This document shows, in pieces, positions 8,007-14,917 of a stretch of 40,130 nt of DNA; position 1 is the first letter of the stretch, and each line of letters starts with the position of its first letter. Source of the stretch: Phycisphaerales bacterium (lineage in GTDB: Bacteria; Planctomycetota; Phycisphaerae; Phycisphaerales; UBA1924); NCBI GenBank assembly GCA_020847535.1, contig JADLBU010000062.1, positions 1 through 40,130 of the forward strand, written 5' to 3'. The notes beneath the pieces are model-generated. The model searched no databases, had not been told where the DNA came from, and saw only the letters and a list, made by a program, of their open reading frames with translations. A program made the position numbers and the translations under genes.

Positions 8007-9241
8007 TGGCGGGGAGTCGGGCCGATGTGGTGGTGATCGGGGGGGGGATCACGGGGCTGTGGATCCGGGCGAGCCTGAGCCGGGCGGGGTACGGGGTTGT
8101 GCTGATCGAGCGGAGCTGCCTGGGTGATGGGCAGACGATGCGGTCTCAGGGGATTCTGCACCGGGGTGTCAAGTACGCGTTCAGCGAGTCGGCGCGAGGT
8201 GCATCGGAGCAGCTGGCGGATGCGGCGACGGTGTGGGAGAGTGCGCTTCGGGGTGAGGGGCTGTTGAATCTGAGCACTGTGCGCGTGCTGTCGGAATGCA
8301 CCTATCTGTGGACGGTGGGCGGTGTGCTTGCGAACCTGACGGCGTGGTCGGCCTCCAAGGCGCTGCGATCGGGCGTGCGCGAGCTTGAGCGCGGGGCGTT
8401 TCCCGCGGGGTTCGCGGGGGCGCCGGCGGCGGTGCGTGTGTGGCGGGTGGATGAGCCGGTGGTGGATCCCTTGTCGCTGGTTGCGGCGGTGCGGGATGCC
8501 GGATCCGGGCCGATCGTGCTGGGGGATGTCAACTTCATCGGTGAGCGCGGCAAGAGCAGCGGCGGGGGTGTCGAGGTCGATGCGCTGATGCACAACGGGG
8601 AGATCGCGGAGATCTCGGCGGGGTGCGTGGTGTGCGCGGCGGGTGAGGGGAACGAGGAACTGCTGCACCTGGCGGGGATCCACGAGGTGTGGAAGGTGGC
8701 GCAGCGGCGAGCGCTGCACATGGGAATCATCGAGGGGGCGCCCTTCGAGCTTTTCGGGCACGTTCCGCGTGCGGGGACGGACAAGCCGAGGATCACGGTG
8801 ACGACTTCGCGGGTGGGCTCGGGGCGCGATCAGAAGCTGGTCTGGTATGTCGGGGGCAACATCGCCGAGCGCGGGGTGAAGCAGGAAGAGGATGAGTTCC
8901 GGGAGTCAGCGCTCGCGGAGGTGCGAGAGTGCGTGCCGTGGGCGGATCTGAGCCGGGCGAGGTTCTCATCGTTGCGGATCGATCGGGCGGAGGGGAAGAC
9001 CGAATCGGGCGAAAGGCCCGATGGGCCGGTGGTGCGTAGGTTCGGGCGGATCATGGGGGTCTGGCCGACGAAGCTGGCGCTGGCGCCGATCGCGGCGGAG
9101 ATGGCGCTGGCCGAGGTGCGCGGGATGGAGATTTCGCCGGGTTCGCAGAGGCTGGAGAATGATGCGCTCGCGGCTGAGGTATGCGAGTTGCCGTGGGAGG
9201 ATGATGGGCGGGTGTGGGTTCGGGTTGCAGAAAGGCAATAG
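8003..9241 (+). CDS. FAD-dependent oxidoreductase (DAO / glycerol-3-phosphate dehydrogenase-like fold)
   Basis: A 412-residue flavoprotein of the glutathione-reductase type 2 (DAO) superfamily. The dinucleotide-binding motif ADVVVIGGGITGLWI opens the protein, followed by an acidic strand end (VVLIERS) and QTMRSQGILHRGVKYAF, typical of amino-acid or hydroxy-acid oxidases that use an MRSQG-H-G-KY loop. A second region (GCVVCAAGEGNEELLHLAG) corresponds to the later FAD-contacting strand. The C-terminal part is less conserved and the substrate cannot be read from sequence. ATG 8003 overlaps the LysM stop; ATG 8006 is an adjacent alternative. A dispersed repeat follows the gene. Confidence 0.8.
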   Translation: MMAGSRADVVVIGGGITGLWIRASLSRAGYGVVLIERSCLGDGQTMRSQGILHRGVKYAFSESARGASEQLADAATVWESALRGEGLLNLSTVRVLSECTYLWTVGGVLANLTAWSASKALRSGVRELERGAFPAGFAGAPAAVRVWRVDEPVVDPLSLVAAVRDAGSGPIVLGDVNFIGERGKSSGGGVEVDALMHNGEIAEISAGCVVCAAGEGNEELLHLAGIHEVWKVAQRRALHMGIIEGAPFELFGHVPRAGTDKPRITVTTSRVGSGRDQKLVWYVGGNIAERGVKQEEDEFRESALAEVRECVPWADLSRARFSSLRIDRAEGKTESGERPDGPVVRRFGRIMGVWPTKLALAPIAAEMALAEVRGMEISPGSQRLENDALAAEVCELPWEDDGRVWVRVAERQ

Positions 9242-9246
9242 AGGCT

Positions 9247-9286
9247 GTAGTCACAGGCAAGATGCCCGTGCCACGAGATGGGGTAG
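9247..9286 (+). repeat. dispersed palindromic repeat, copy 1
   Basis: The 40 bases from gtagtcacaggcaagatg to gggtag recur at 10071-10110 with only two differences. The core cacaggca-aga-tgcccgtg is a near-perfect hairpin (one mismatch in this copy). The end of the repeat, gggtagagg, supplies the purine-rich ribosome-binding region for the aldo/keto reductase start at 9293. Confidence 0.85.
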
Positions 9287-9292
9287 AGGCGG

Positions 9293-10054
9293 ATGCTCAA
9301 GCGTGTGCTGGGAAAGACCGGGCTGGAGGTGAGCGTGCTGGGGCTGGGCACGGTGAAGCTCGGGCGCAAGGAGCAGGTGAAGTATCCCCACAAGTTTGAG
9401 ATTCCGGATGATGCGGCGGCGAGCGGGTTGATTGTGGTCGCGGAAGAGTGCGGGATCAACGTGATCGACACCGCGCCGGCGTATGGGTATTCAGAGGAGC
9501 GGCTGGGGAAGCTGCTCGCTGGTCGGCGGGAGCGGTGGTGCATCGTGACGAAGGTGGGGGAAGATTTTGATGGGGGTGTTTCGAGGTTTGATTTCTCGGG
9601 GAGCGAGGTTCGTGGGAGTGTTGAGCGGAGCTTGCGGCGGCTGCGAACGGATCGCGTGGAGGTTGTGCTGGTGCACTCCGATGGGGTGGTTGAAAAGGGG
9701 ATGACGGAAGGACTGTGGGGCGAACTGGAACGGCTCAAGGGTGAGGGGAAGGTGCGCGGGATCGGGGTCTCTGTGAAGACGGCGGAGGGGTTTGCATCGT
9801 GTATCGCCCGGTCGGATGTGCTGATGGTGGAGGTGGATCCGGCGGATTCGGGGCTGCTCGTGCGGCTGGCCGAGGCGCAGAGGCGCGGGGTGGGGATCCT
9901 GGCGAAGAAGGCGCTATCCAGTGGGCATGCGGCGGATCCGGGGGCATCGCTGCGGGGGGTGCTGGGAGTTCCAGGGGTGAGCTGCGCGGTGGTGGGGACG
10001 ATCAATCCGGGGCATCTGCGGGCCAACTGTCTGTCGGTGGCGGGCGTACGCTGA
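9293..10054 (+). CDS. aldo/keto reductase family protein
   Basis: A 253-residue AKR, an NAD(P)H-dependent carbonyl reductase with a TIM-barrel fold. The catalytic tetrad is visible: Asp59 and Tyr64 in DTAPAYGYSEERLG, Lys87 in VTKVG and His128 in VLVHSDG. The N-terminal LGKTGLEVSVLGLGTVKLG hairpin and the GKVRGIGVS strand are typical. Compared with the usual 280-330 residues the C-terminal cofactor-binding part is short, but GVLGVPGVSCAVVGTINPGHL still matches the end of the barrel. ATG 9293 follows directly on the repeat at 9247-9286. Substrate unknown; no clear functional link with its neighbours. Confidence 0.85.
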   Translation: MLKRVLGKTGLEVSVLGLGTVKLGRKEQVKYPHKFEIPDDAAASGLIVVAEECGINVIDTAPAYGYSEERLGKLLAGRRERWCIVTKVGEDFDGGVSRFDFSGSEVRGSVERSLRRLRTDRVEVVLVHSDGVVEKGMTEGLWGELERLKGEGKVRGIGVSVKTAEGFASCIARSDVLMVEVDPADSGLLVRLAEAQRRGVGILAKKALSSGHAADPGASLRGVLGVPGVSCAVVGTINPGHLRANCLSVAGVR

Positions 10055-10070
10055 GCAGGAAGTAGATGGA

Positions 10071-10110
10071 GTAGTCACAGGCAAGATGCCTGTGCCACGA
10101 GATTGGGTAG
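10071..10110 (+). repeat. dispersed palindromic repeat, copy 2
   Basis: Second copy of the 40-base element at 9247-9286. Here the core cacaggca-aga-tgcctgtg is a perfect 8-bp hairpin with a 3-base loop. The element ends in gggtag, which with the next bases forms gggtaggag, the ribosome-binding site of the GTG start at 10120. Confidence 0.85.
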
Positions 10111-10119
10111 GAGATAGCG

Positions 10120-11097
10120 GTGGCTCAGACGATCAAGCGGGTTCTGGTGACGGGCGGGGCGGGGTTCCTGGGATCGCATTTGTGCGATCGGCTGGTGGAG
10201 CAGGGGCACGATGTCATCTGCCTGGACAACTTCTTCACGAGCCAGAAGTCCAACGTCATGCACCTGCTTCGGAAGCCCAACTTCGAGTTGATCCGGCACG
10301 ACATCACGCACGACATCTGGCTGGAGGTTGATGAGATCTACAACCTGGCGTGCCCGGCAGCGCCGGGGCATTACCAGTACAACCCGATCAAGACGATGAA
10401 GACGAGCGTTTTGGGGGCGATCCACGTGCTGGGGATGGCCAAGCGCTGCCGTGCGAAGGTGCTGCAGGCTTCGACGAGCGAGGTGTACGGGGATCCGGAG
10501 GTTCATCCGCAGCCCGAGAGCTATCGCGGGAATGTAAACCCGATCGGGACGCGGGCGTGCTACGACGAAGGCAAGCGGGCGGCCGAGACGTTGTTCTTTG
10601 ATTACCAGCGGCACAACCGCGTGAACATCCGGGTGATCAGGATCTTCAATACGTACGGGCCGCGGATGCACCCCTATGACGGGCGGGTGGTGTCGAATTT
10701 CATCAGGCAGGCGATCCAGGGTCAGTCGATCACGATCTTCGGGGAGGGGAACCACACGCGATCGTTCTGTTACGTGGATGATTTGATCGATGGGATGATC
10801 CGGATGATGAACGGGCCGGATGATTTCATTGGTCCGGTGAACCTGGGGAACCCGCACGAGTTCACGATCAAGCAGCTTGCGGAGATGATCGTGGAGCTGA
10901 CGGGCTCGAAGTCGAAGATCGAGATGCGGCCGCTGCCGTCGGATGATCCGACGCAGCGTCAGCCGGATATCTCGCTGGCGAAGGCGAAGCTGGGGTGGGA
11001 GCCCAAGACGGGGCTGAAGGATGGGCTGCTCAAGACGATCGAGTATTTCAGATCGATCAAGCTGGAGCAGTTTCGGGCGCCGACGCCGAATTTCTAG
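10120..11097 (+). CDS. uxs: UDP-glucuronate decarboxylase (UDP-xylose synthase), extended SDR family
   Basis: Converts UDP-glucuronate to UDP-xylose and CO2 using bound NAD+, providing pentose for surface glycans. The 325-residue protein starts at GTG 10120 with GGAG upstream. Motifs: [14 protein letters not shown] (NAD binding), [41 protein letters not shown], the catalytic Tyr148-x3-Lys152 in CYDEGKR, then [10 protein letters not shown] and [25 protein letters not shown] and the CPAAP stretch distinguish UXS from epimerases. Length is normal for the bacterial soluble form. It is the last gene of its plus-strand run before a convergent minus-strand gene. Confidence 0.93.
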   Translation: MAQTIKRVLVTGGAGFLGSHLCDRLVEQGHDVICLDNFFTSQKSNVMHLLRKPNFELIRHDITHDIWLEVDEIYNLACPAAPGHYQYNPIKTMKTSVLGAIHVLGMAKRCRAKVLQASTSEVYGDPEVHPQPESYRGNVNPIGTRACYDEGKRAAETLFFDYQRHNRVNIRVIRIFNTYGPRMHPYDGRVVSNFIRQAIQGQSITIFGEGNHTRSFCYVDDLIDGMIRMMNGPDDFIGPVNLGNPHEFTIKQLAEMIVELTGSKSKIEMRPLPSDDPTQRQPDISLAKAKLGWEPKTGLKDGLLKTIEYFRSIKLEQFRAPTPNF

Positions 11098-11125
11098 CCG
11101 CGGATTTGCGCGGATTGACGCGGAT
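11098..11125 (+). repeat. dispersed cgcggat repeat, copy 1
   Basis: Three cgcggat units (ccgcggatttg-cgcggattga-cgcggat) directly after the UDP-glucuronate decarboxylase stop. A closely matching copy lies at 23190-23217. Both lie between convergent genes. Confidence 0.75.
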
Positions 11126-11167
11126 CAGAATGCGTGGCTTGTGATGAATACAGGCTTCCGTGGCGGC

Positions 11168-11593
11168 CTAGATGCTCTCGGCGAGCTTTTTGGGGGCTTG
11201 CAGCTTGTAGGCGCTGGTGAGCAGTACGCGTGCTTCGGCAAGGTCGAATGCGGCGAGGTCCATGCGCAGCGAGACCCAGCCGCTGGGGCCCAGGTAGGCG
11301 GGCTTGAGGTAACGCTTGGGATCGCTTTTCATCAGCTTGGCCTGGCGAGCGAGGGTGGATTTGCAGCAGATGCAGGTGATGTCATCGTCGTGGTGGCTGT
11401 TGAGGAAGTAGGCGAACGTCTTCTTGCGGATCTGGAAGCCCAGGTGGTAGTCGCCGAAGCGCAGGAGCGTGACTTCCGGGAGCGAATCGCAGATGGGGAT
11501 GAGCTTGGCGAGCCGGGAGCGGTGGCGCTTGGTGAGATGCCAGTCGGGGACACGGGCGAGGTATTCGGTGAGAATGGCGGGGTCGATGGTCAA
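11168..11593 (-). CDS. YjbR / MmcQ-like protein (DUF419-type)
   Basis: About 141 residues from a proposed TTG start at 11593; the frame is open to 11734, but an intrinsic terminator of the upstream gene at 11658-11699 makes a start beyond it unlikely. GGAGGG lies 17 bases before the TTG, wider than usual, so the exact start is unsure. The core resembles YjbR-like proteins with a double-wing DNA-binding-like fold: RLAKLIPICDSLPEVTLLRF, FGDYHLGFQIRKKTFAYFL, and a late PKRYLKPAYLGPSGWVSLRM followed by an AEARVLLTSAYKLQAPKKL helix. Function of the family is not established. Confidence 0.7.
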   Translation of the reverse strand: MTIDPAILTEYLARVPDWHLTKRHRSRLAKLIPICDSLPEVTLLRFGDYHLGFQIRKKTFAYFLNSHHDDDITCICCKSTLARQAKLMKSDPKRYLKPAYLGPSGWVSLRMDLAAFDLAEARVLLTSAYKLQAPKKLAESI

Positions 11594-11657
11594 TCTGAGA
11601 GGAATGTAGCCCTCCGTGAGAACGTGAGATCGCGGGGCGCTCCGGGGAATGCCGCCC

Positions 11658-11699
11658 AAAAAGCACAACGCGGACGAGAGGTAGTTCGTCCGCGTGTGC
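11658..11699 (-). terminator. intrinsic terminator of the outer-membrane protein gene
   Basis: Read on the minus strand, a perfect 10-bp stem (ACGCGGACGA with TCGTCCGCGT, extended by GCAC/GTGC with one bulge) closes an 8-base loop and is followed at once by five T. It lies about 50 bases after the stop at 11751. Confidence 0.85.
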
Positions 11700-11750
11700 G
11701 CATCGAAGGTTGGGGTTGCGGGGCGGCAACCCAACCGACGGACCGCGGCA

Positions 11751-12725
11751 TCACCAGGTGAACTCGAGGTCCACGGTGATGCGATCGCCGAAGATATCGG
11801 CGTCGGGGTTCGTGAGCGGGTATTCGAAGGTGGCGCCGATGGACATGTTCGGCCACAACTTGACTCGGGCTCCCGCGCCCAGCCAGATGACCGTCGAGCC
11901 GTCTACATCGGTGGAGCCGAGGTTGGTGTAGTCGGCGCCGCCGACGGAGAGGGGTGTGCGATCACCATCGGACAGGTAATGCAGGCCGTGGAGTTCGAGC
12001 ATCGGTGCAACGCCGCTGAAGATCTCGTAGTCGGCGTGCATATCCCACTGGAAGACGTTGTTGCCCTTGTCGTTGTCGAGGGGGATGCGATCGGTCAGAT
12101 CCCCGATGAGATGGAACTTGCCCCAGCCCTTGGCGGCGGAGATGAAGGGGCTGAACTCCTGGACACCGCCCTGGAGGACTTCCGCATCCCCGTTGCCCAT
12201 CTGGTAGCGGCCGCCGAAGGTGGCGATGAAGTCGCTGGGCTTGTCGATGTAGAACGCGTACTTGAGGCCTGCGGCGATGTCGTTCCAGCCGTCATCGGAG
12301 GGGAGTGCATCGGCGTTGAGGTCGCTGTAGCCGTCCTTGGTGGCGATGAACCCCAGGCGCTCGGTGATCGCGATCCGCGCCTGGACTGCGTAGACGTTGA
12401 GATCGCCGCCCTGGAGCTGCGAATCGTTGGGGAAGTCGTGGTGGAGGTAGAGGAAGCGCACGCCGGTGTTGTTGAAAGGCGTCTCGAAGTAGATGGGATT
12501 GCCGACGGGGTTGTAGAAGTGCTCGAATCCGCGGAGGCCGTTGAGGAAGCCATCCCACAGGATCTTGGAGTCCTCGTGCCAGGGCTCGCTGCCAAACACA
12601 AAGGTCGCCGGGGAGGATGGCTCGCCGGCGGCCGCGGCCGGCGGTGTCACCGGGTCGGGCTGGTGGGCACCGGCAATGCCGGAAATGGCGGCGAAAGAAG
12701 CCAGGGAGAGCAGCTTGAACCTCAC
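11751..12725 (-). CDS. exported beta-barrel-like outer-membrane protein
   Basis: 324 residues from GTG 12725, with AAGGAGA on the minus strand at 12733-12739. A signal peptide is clear: VRFKLLSLASFAAISGIAGA then HQPD. After a Pro/Ala-rich linker the mature part consists of alternating polar and aromatic strands (GVRFLYLHHDF, LNVYAVQARIAI, DIAAGLKYAFYI, SDFIATFGGRYQM, GKFHLIGDLTDRI, FQWDMHADYEI, PMLELHGLHYL, VIWLGAGARVKLW, SIGATFEYPLT), ending DRITVDLEFTW. The strand pattern and C-terminal aromatic residue fit an outer-membrane barrel of the kind annotated as transporter or hypothetical protein in planctomycetes. No specific ligand can be inferred. It ends at a good intrinsic terminator. Confidence 0.75.
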   Translation of the reverse strand: MRFKLLSLASFAAISGIAGAHQPDPVTPPAAAAGEPSSPATFVFGSEPWHEDSKILWDGFLNGLRGFEHFYNPVGNPIYFETPFNNTGVRFLYLHHDFPNDSQLQGGDLNVYAVQARIAITERLGFIATKDGYSDLNADALPSDDGWNDIAAGLKYAFYIDKPSDFIATFGGRYQMGNGDAEVLQGGVQEFSPFISAAKGWGKFHLIGDLTDRIPLDNDKGNNVFQWDMHADYEIFSGVAPMLELHGLHYLSDGDRTPLSVGGADYTNLGSTDVDGSTVIWLGAGARVKLWPNMSIGATFEYPLTNPDADIFGDRITVDLEFTW

Positions 12726-13063
12726 GTCTGGGTCTCCTTGATGAAAACGGATCAACAACTCCGCAATCATCATCGGCCGTTGGAGCGCGATGTCAACGCC
12801 GCGGCGGCAGATAGGGGATCCTTGCTTGCCGGACGGAGGCCGAACACGATTTGAGGCTGTCGTGATGAGGCGCGGGCGTGTGCGCGTGCGTTGCGGTGGA
12901 GGCATTGGTTGCTCGCATGCGGCGGCGCCCAGAGTTCAGAATCTCATCGCTCGAGATGGTCTGAACGTGATGCGGTGGTTGCGCTGGTGCGTTTCTGGAA
13001 GGGACTTGAAGTGCGCGTTCGCGGCTGTCCGGAGCGACCGGTGGATCGGTTAGACTCCGCGCG
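12726..13063. other. divergent intergenic region with a nested dyad
   Basis: 338 bases between the minus-strand outer-membrane protein and the plus-strand flavoprotein. It must hold promoters for both. I see no convincing -35/-10 pair. Its most structured part is the nested dyad at 12934-12966. Open frames across it have no ribosome-binding sites. Confidence 0.6.
12934..12966. promoter_or_regulatory. nested dyad, candidate operator or RNA hairpin
   Basis: GTTCAGA (12934-12940) pairs with TCTGAAC (12960-12966), and inside it ATCTC (12941-12945) pairs with GAGAT (12953-12957), giving twelve base pairs with a 7-base loop and a 2-base bulge. It lies 98 bases before the TTG at 13064, in a divergent intergenic region. 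No U-run follows in either direction, so a regulator site is a reasonable guess. Confidence 0.45.
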
Positions 13064-14224
13064 TTGGGATACGACACGATCATTCTGGGGTTGGGCACCT
13101 TCGGGATCGCAGCGGCGGCTGAGCTGGCAGCGCGAGGGGAACGCGTGCTGGGGCTCGAGCAATTCGGGATCCCGAATGCTCGCGGATCGCATCACGGGCA
13201 CTCGCGCGTGTTTCGGACCGCGTATTTCGAGCACGCCGACTATGTGCCGCTGCTTCGGCGGGCACACGAGCGTTGGGTTGAGATGGACCGGCGCGTGGGC
13301 GGCGGGGTGTATTTCGAGACCGGAGCGCTGTACGCGGGGCCGCGTGGGTGTGTGACGGTGGAAGGGGCGATGAAATCGGCGCGGACGCATGGGCTGGAGG
13401 CGCAGCGCCTGGAGTCTGCGGAGGTGAAGCGGAGATACCCGCAGTTTGCGTTGCCGGAGGGCTTTGAGGCGATCCACGAGGCGCGGGCGGGGTTCCTGGT
13501 GCCTGAGGTTGCGGTGTCGGCGTATGCGCGGGCGGCGATGGGGAGCGGGGCGGAGCTGCGCGGGCATGAAGCCGTGATCGGATGGTCGGCGGATGACAAG
13601 GGTGTGCGGGTGCGGACGGCTCGCGGGGAATACGAGGCGGGGAACCTGATCATCACGGCGGGGGCGTGGGCGGGGAAGGTGATCGCGGATCTGGGTGTGC
13701 AACTGCGCATCACGCGGCAGGTGATGGCGTGGTATTGGCCGCGGGTGCCCGAGCTATTTGAGATGCCGGGGCACCTGGTGTGGGCGATCGAGAACGAGCG
13801 CGGGCAGTTGCACTACGGGTTTCCCATGCAGCGCGGGGCTTCGCCGGGGCCGGGGTTGAAGATCGCGCTGCACGAGCCGGGTGCGGTGGTGGATCCGGAT
13901 ACGGTGGATCGGTCGGCGGTGATGGTGGGGGTGGGGGTGGGGGCGGACGATGAGGAGCAGACGCGCGGGGCGCTTCGGCGATATGTCCCGCAGGGGGATG
14001 GGCCGCTGCTTTCGATGGCGGTGTGCCTGTACGCGAATTCACCGGATGGGCATCTGATCATCGATCGCCATCCGCGGCACCCGAACGTGGCGATCGCGTG
14101 CGGGAGTTCGGGCCATGGTTTCAAGTTCGCGCCGGTGTTCGGCGAGATCCTTGCGGACCTGGCGATGCATGGGGGGACGGTGCATCGGGCGGGTTTTTTG
14201 GGGCTTGGGCGATTTGGGAAGTGA
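13064..14224 (+). CDS. monomeric sarcosine oxidase / N-methyltryptophan oxidase-like flavoprotein
   Basis: A 386-residue FAD enzyme of the MSOX/MTOX family, which oxidatively demethylates secondary amines to release formaldehyde and H2O2. TTG 13064 starts GYDTIILGLGTFGIAAAAEL, the dinucleotide motif at the very N-terminus as in the family. Other features: EQFGIPNARGSHHGHSRVFR (family RGSSHG-SR loop), VCLYANSPDGHLIIDRHP with Cys321 at the position that carries the covalent flavin in MSOX, and the final IACGSSGHGFKFAPVFGE. The Cys and the SGHGFKF end make covalent FAD likely. No clear ribosome-binding site precedes the TTG. Substrate is inferred only at family level. Confidence 0.88.
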   Translation: MGYDTIILGLGTFGIAAAAELAARGERVLGLEQFGIPNARGSHHGHSRVFRTAYFEHADYVPLLRRAHERWVEMDRRVGGGVYFETGALYAGPRGCVTVEGAMKSARTHGLEAQRLESAEVKRRYPQFALPEGFEAIHEARAGFLVPEVAVSAYARAAMGSGAELRGHEAVIGWSADDKGVRVRTARGEYEAGNLIITAGAWAGKVIADLGVQLRITRQVMAWYWPRVPELFEMPGHLVWAIENERGQLHYGFPMQRGASPGPGLKIALHEPGAVVDPDTVDRSAVMVGVGVGADDEEQTRGALRRYVPQGDGPLLSMAVCLYANSPDGHLIIDRHPRHPNVAIACGSSGHGFKFAPVFGEILADLAMHGGTVHRAGFLGLGRFGK

Positions 14225-14227
14225 CGG

Positions 14228-14296
14228 TGTGACGCGGAGACACGAAGACGCGGAGACGCGGAGACGCGGAGACGCGGAGACACGGAGACACGGAGA
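14228..14296 (+). repeat. tandem acgcggag repeat
   Basis: About eight head-to-tail copies of the 8-base unit acgcggag, some varied to acacggag or acacgaag, fill nearly the whole gap between the flavoprotein gene and thpR. Weaker stretches of the same family occur at 861-890 and, in the opposite sense, around 35003-35045. Confidence 0.9.
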
Positions 14297-14324
14297 TGGT
14301 CATTGATCGTGGAGATTGAGGTTT

Positions 14325-14885
14325 ATGGGTGTGGTTCGGCTGTTTGTTGCGGTGTATCCGCCGGTGAGTGTGGCTGAGCGGTTGCTCGCGGCGATCGAGA
14401 TGCTGGTGTTGCCGAAGCACAAGCCCACGGTGGTCGAGCAGGTACACCTGACGCTTCGGTGCATCGGGGAGACGGATGTCCGGCAGTTGGATGAGGTGCG
14501 CGAATCGGTGGCGAGGTCGGTTGCAGGGATTGGAGCGTTCGAGTTGACGCCGATGAGGCTCATCAGCCTGCCCGAGCGCGGGCCGGCGCGGTTGATCGCG
14601 TGCGAGATGGATCTTCCGGCAGCGCTTGCGGAGATACACCGGCGATTGGCGCATCGATTGGCGCGGAATACGAGGGAGAGGGCGGGGGAGCGGTTTCTGC
14701 CGCACGCGACCCTGTGCAGGTTTGGGTCTCCGACGGCGGGAGTCCGGGTGGAGGCGCCGGTGGAGGTTGGGAGCTTTGAGATCGATCAGGTGCGCCTGAT
14801 GCGGTCGGTATTGAGGCCGGGCGGCGCCCTCCATGTGGCGGAAGCGGTTTTCGGGCTTGAAAAGCTGGATGAATTCGACGCTTGA
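14325..14885 (+). CDS. thpR: RNA 2',3'-cyclic phosphodiesterase (2H phosphoesterase)
   Basis: ThpR (formerly 2'-5' RNA ligase) hydrolyses 2',3'-cyclic phosphate ends of RNA. From ATG 14325, with GGAG at 14311-14314, the protein is 186 residues, normal for the family; an upstream TTG at 14316 would overlap the ribosome-binding site. It opens RLFVAVYPP, and both 2H motifs are present: His41-x-Thr43 in VHLTLRCIG and His127-x-Thr129 in PHATLCRFG. Between them SLPERGPARLIACEMD matches the family strand. No functional link to the neighbours is evident. The 8-bp tandem repeat lies directly upstream. Confidence 0.9.
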   Translation: MGVVRLFVAVYPPVSVAERLLAAIEMLVLPKHKPTVVEQVHLTLRCIGETDVRQLDEVRESVARSVAGIGAFELTPMRLISLPERGPARLIACEMDLPAALAEIHRRLAHRLARNTRERAGERFLPHATLCRFGSPTAGVRVEAPVEVGSFEIDQVRLMRSVLRPGGALHVAEAVFGLEKLDEFDA

Positions 14886-14910
14886 CTTGATGTATAGTAT
14901 TTGCTAACTT
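14882..14910 (+). promoter_or_regulatory. candidate promoter before the DUF2339 gene
   Basis: An AT-rich island in otherwise GC-rich DNA. TTGACT at 14882-14887 and TAACTT at 14905-14910 are 17 bases apart; alternatively TATAGT at 14893-14898 is a better -10 with no matching -35. Either would start transcription within about 15 bases of ATG 14918, which lacks a ribosome-binding site, so a leaderless or nearly leaderless transcript is possible. Confidence 0.35.
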
Positions 14911-14917
14911 ATTGACC

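Noticed and set aside
11694..12854. Plus-strand open frame opposite the outer-membrane protein gene
   Set aside because: The minus-strand frame has a signal peptide, ribosome-binding site and terminator; the plus-strand frame has none of these.
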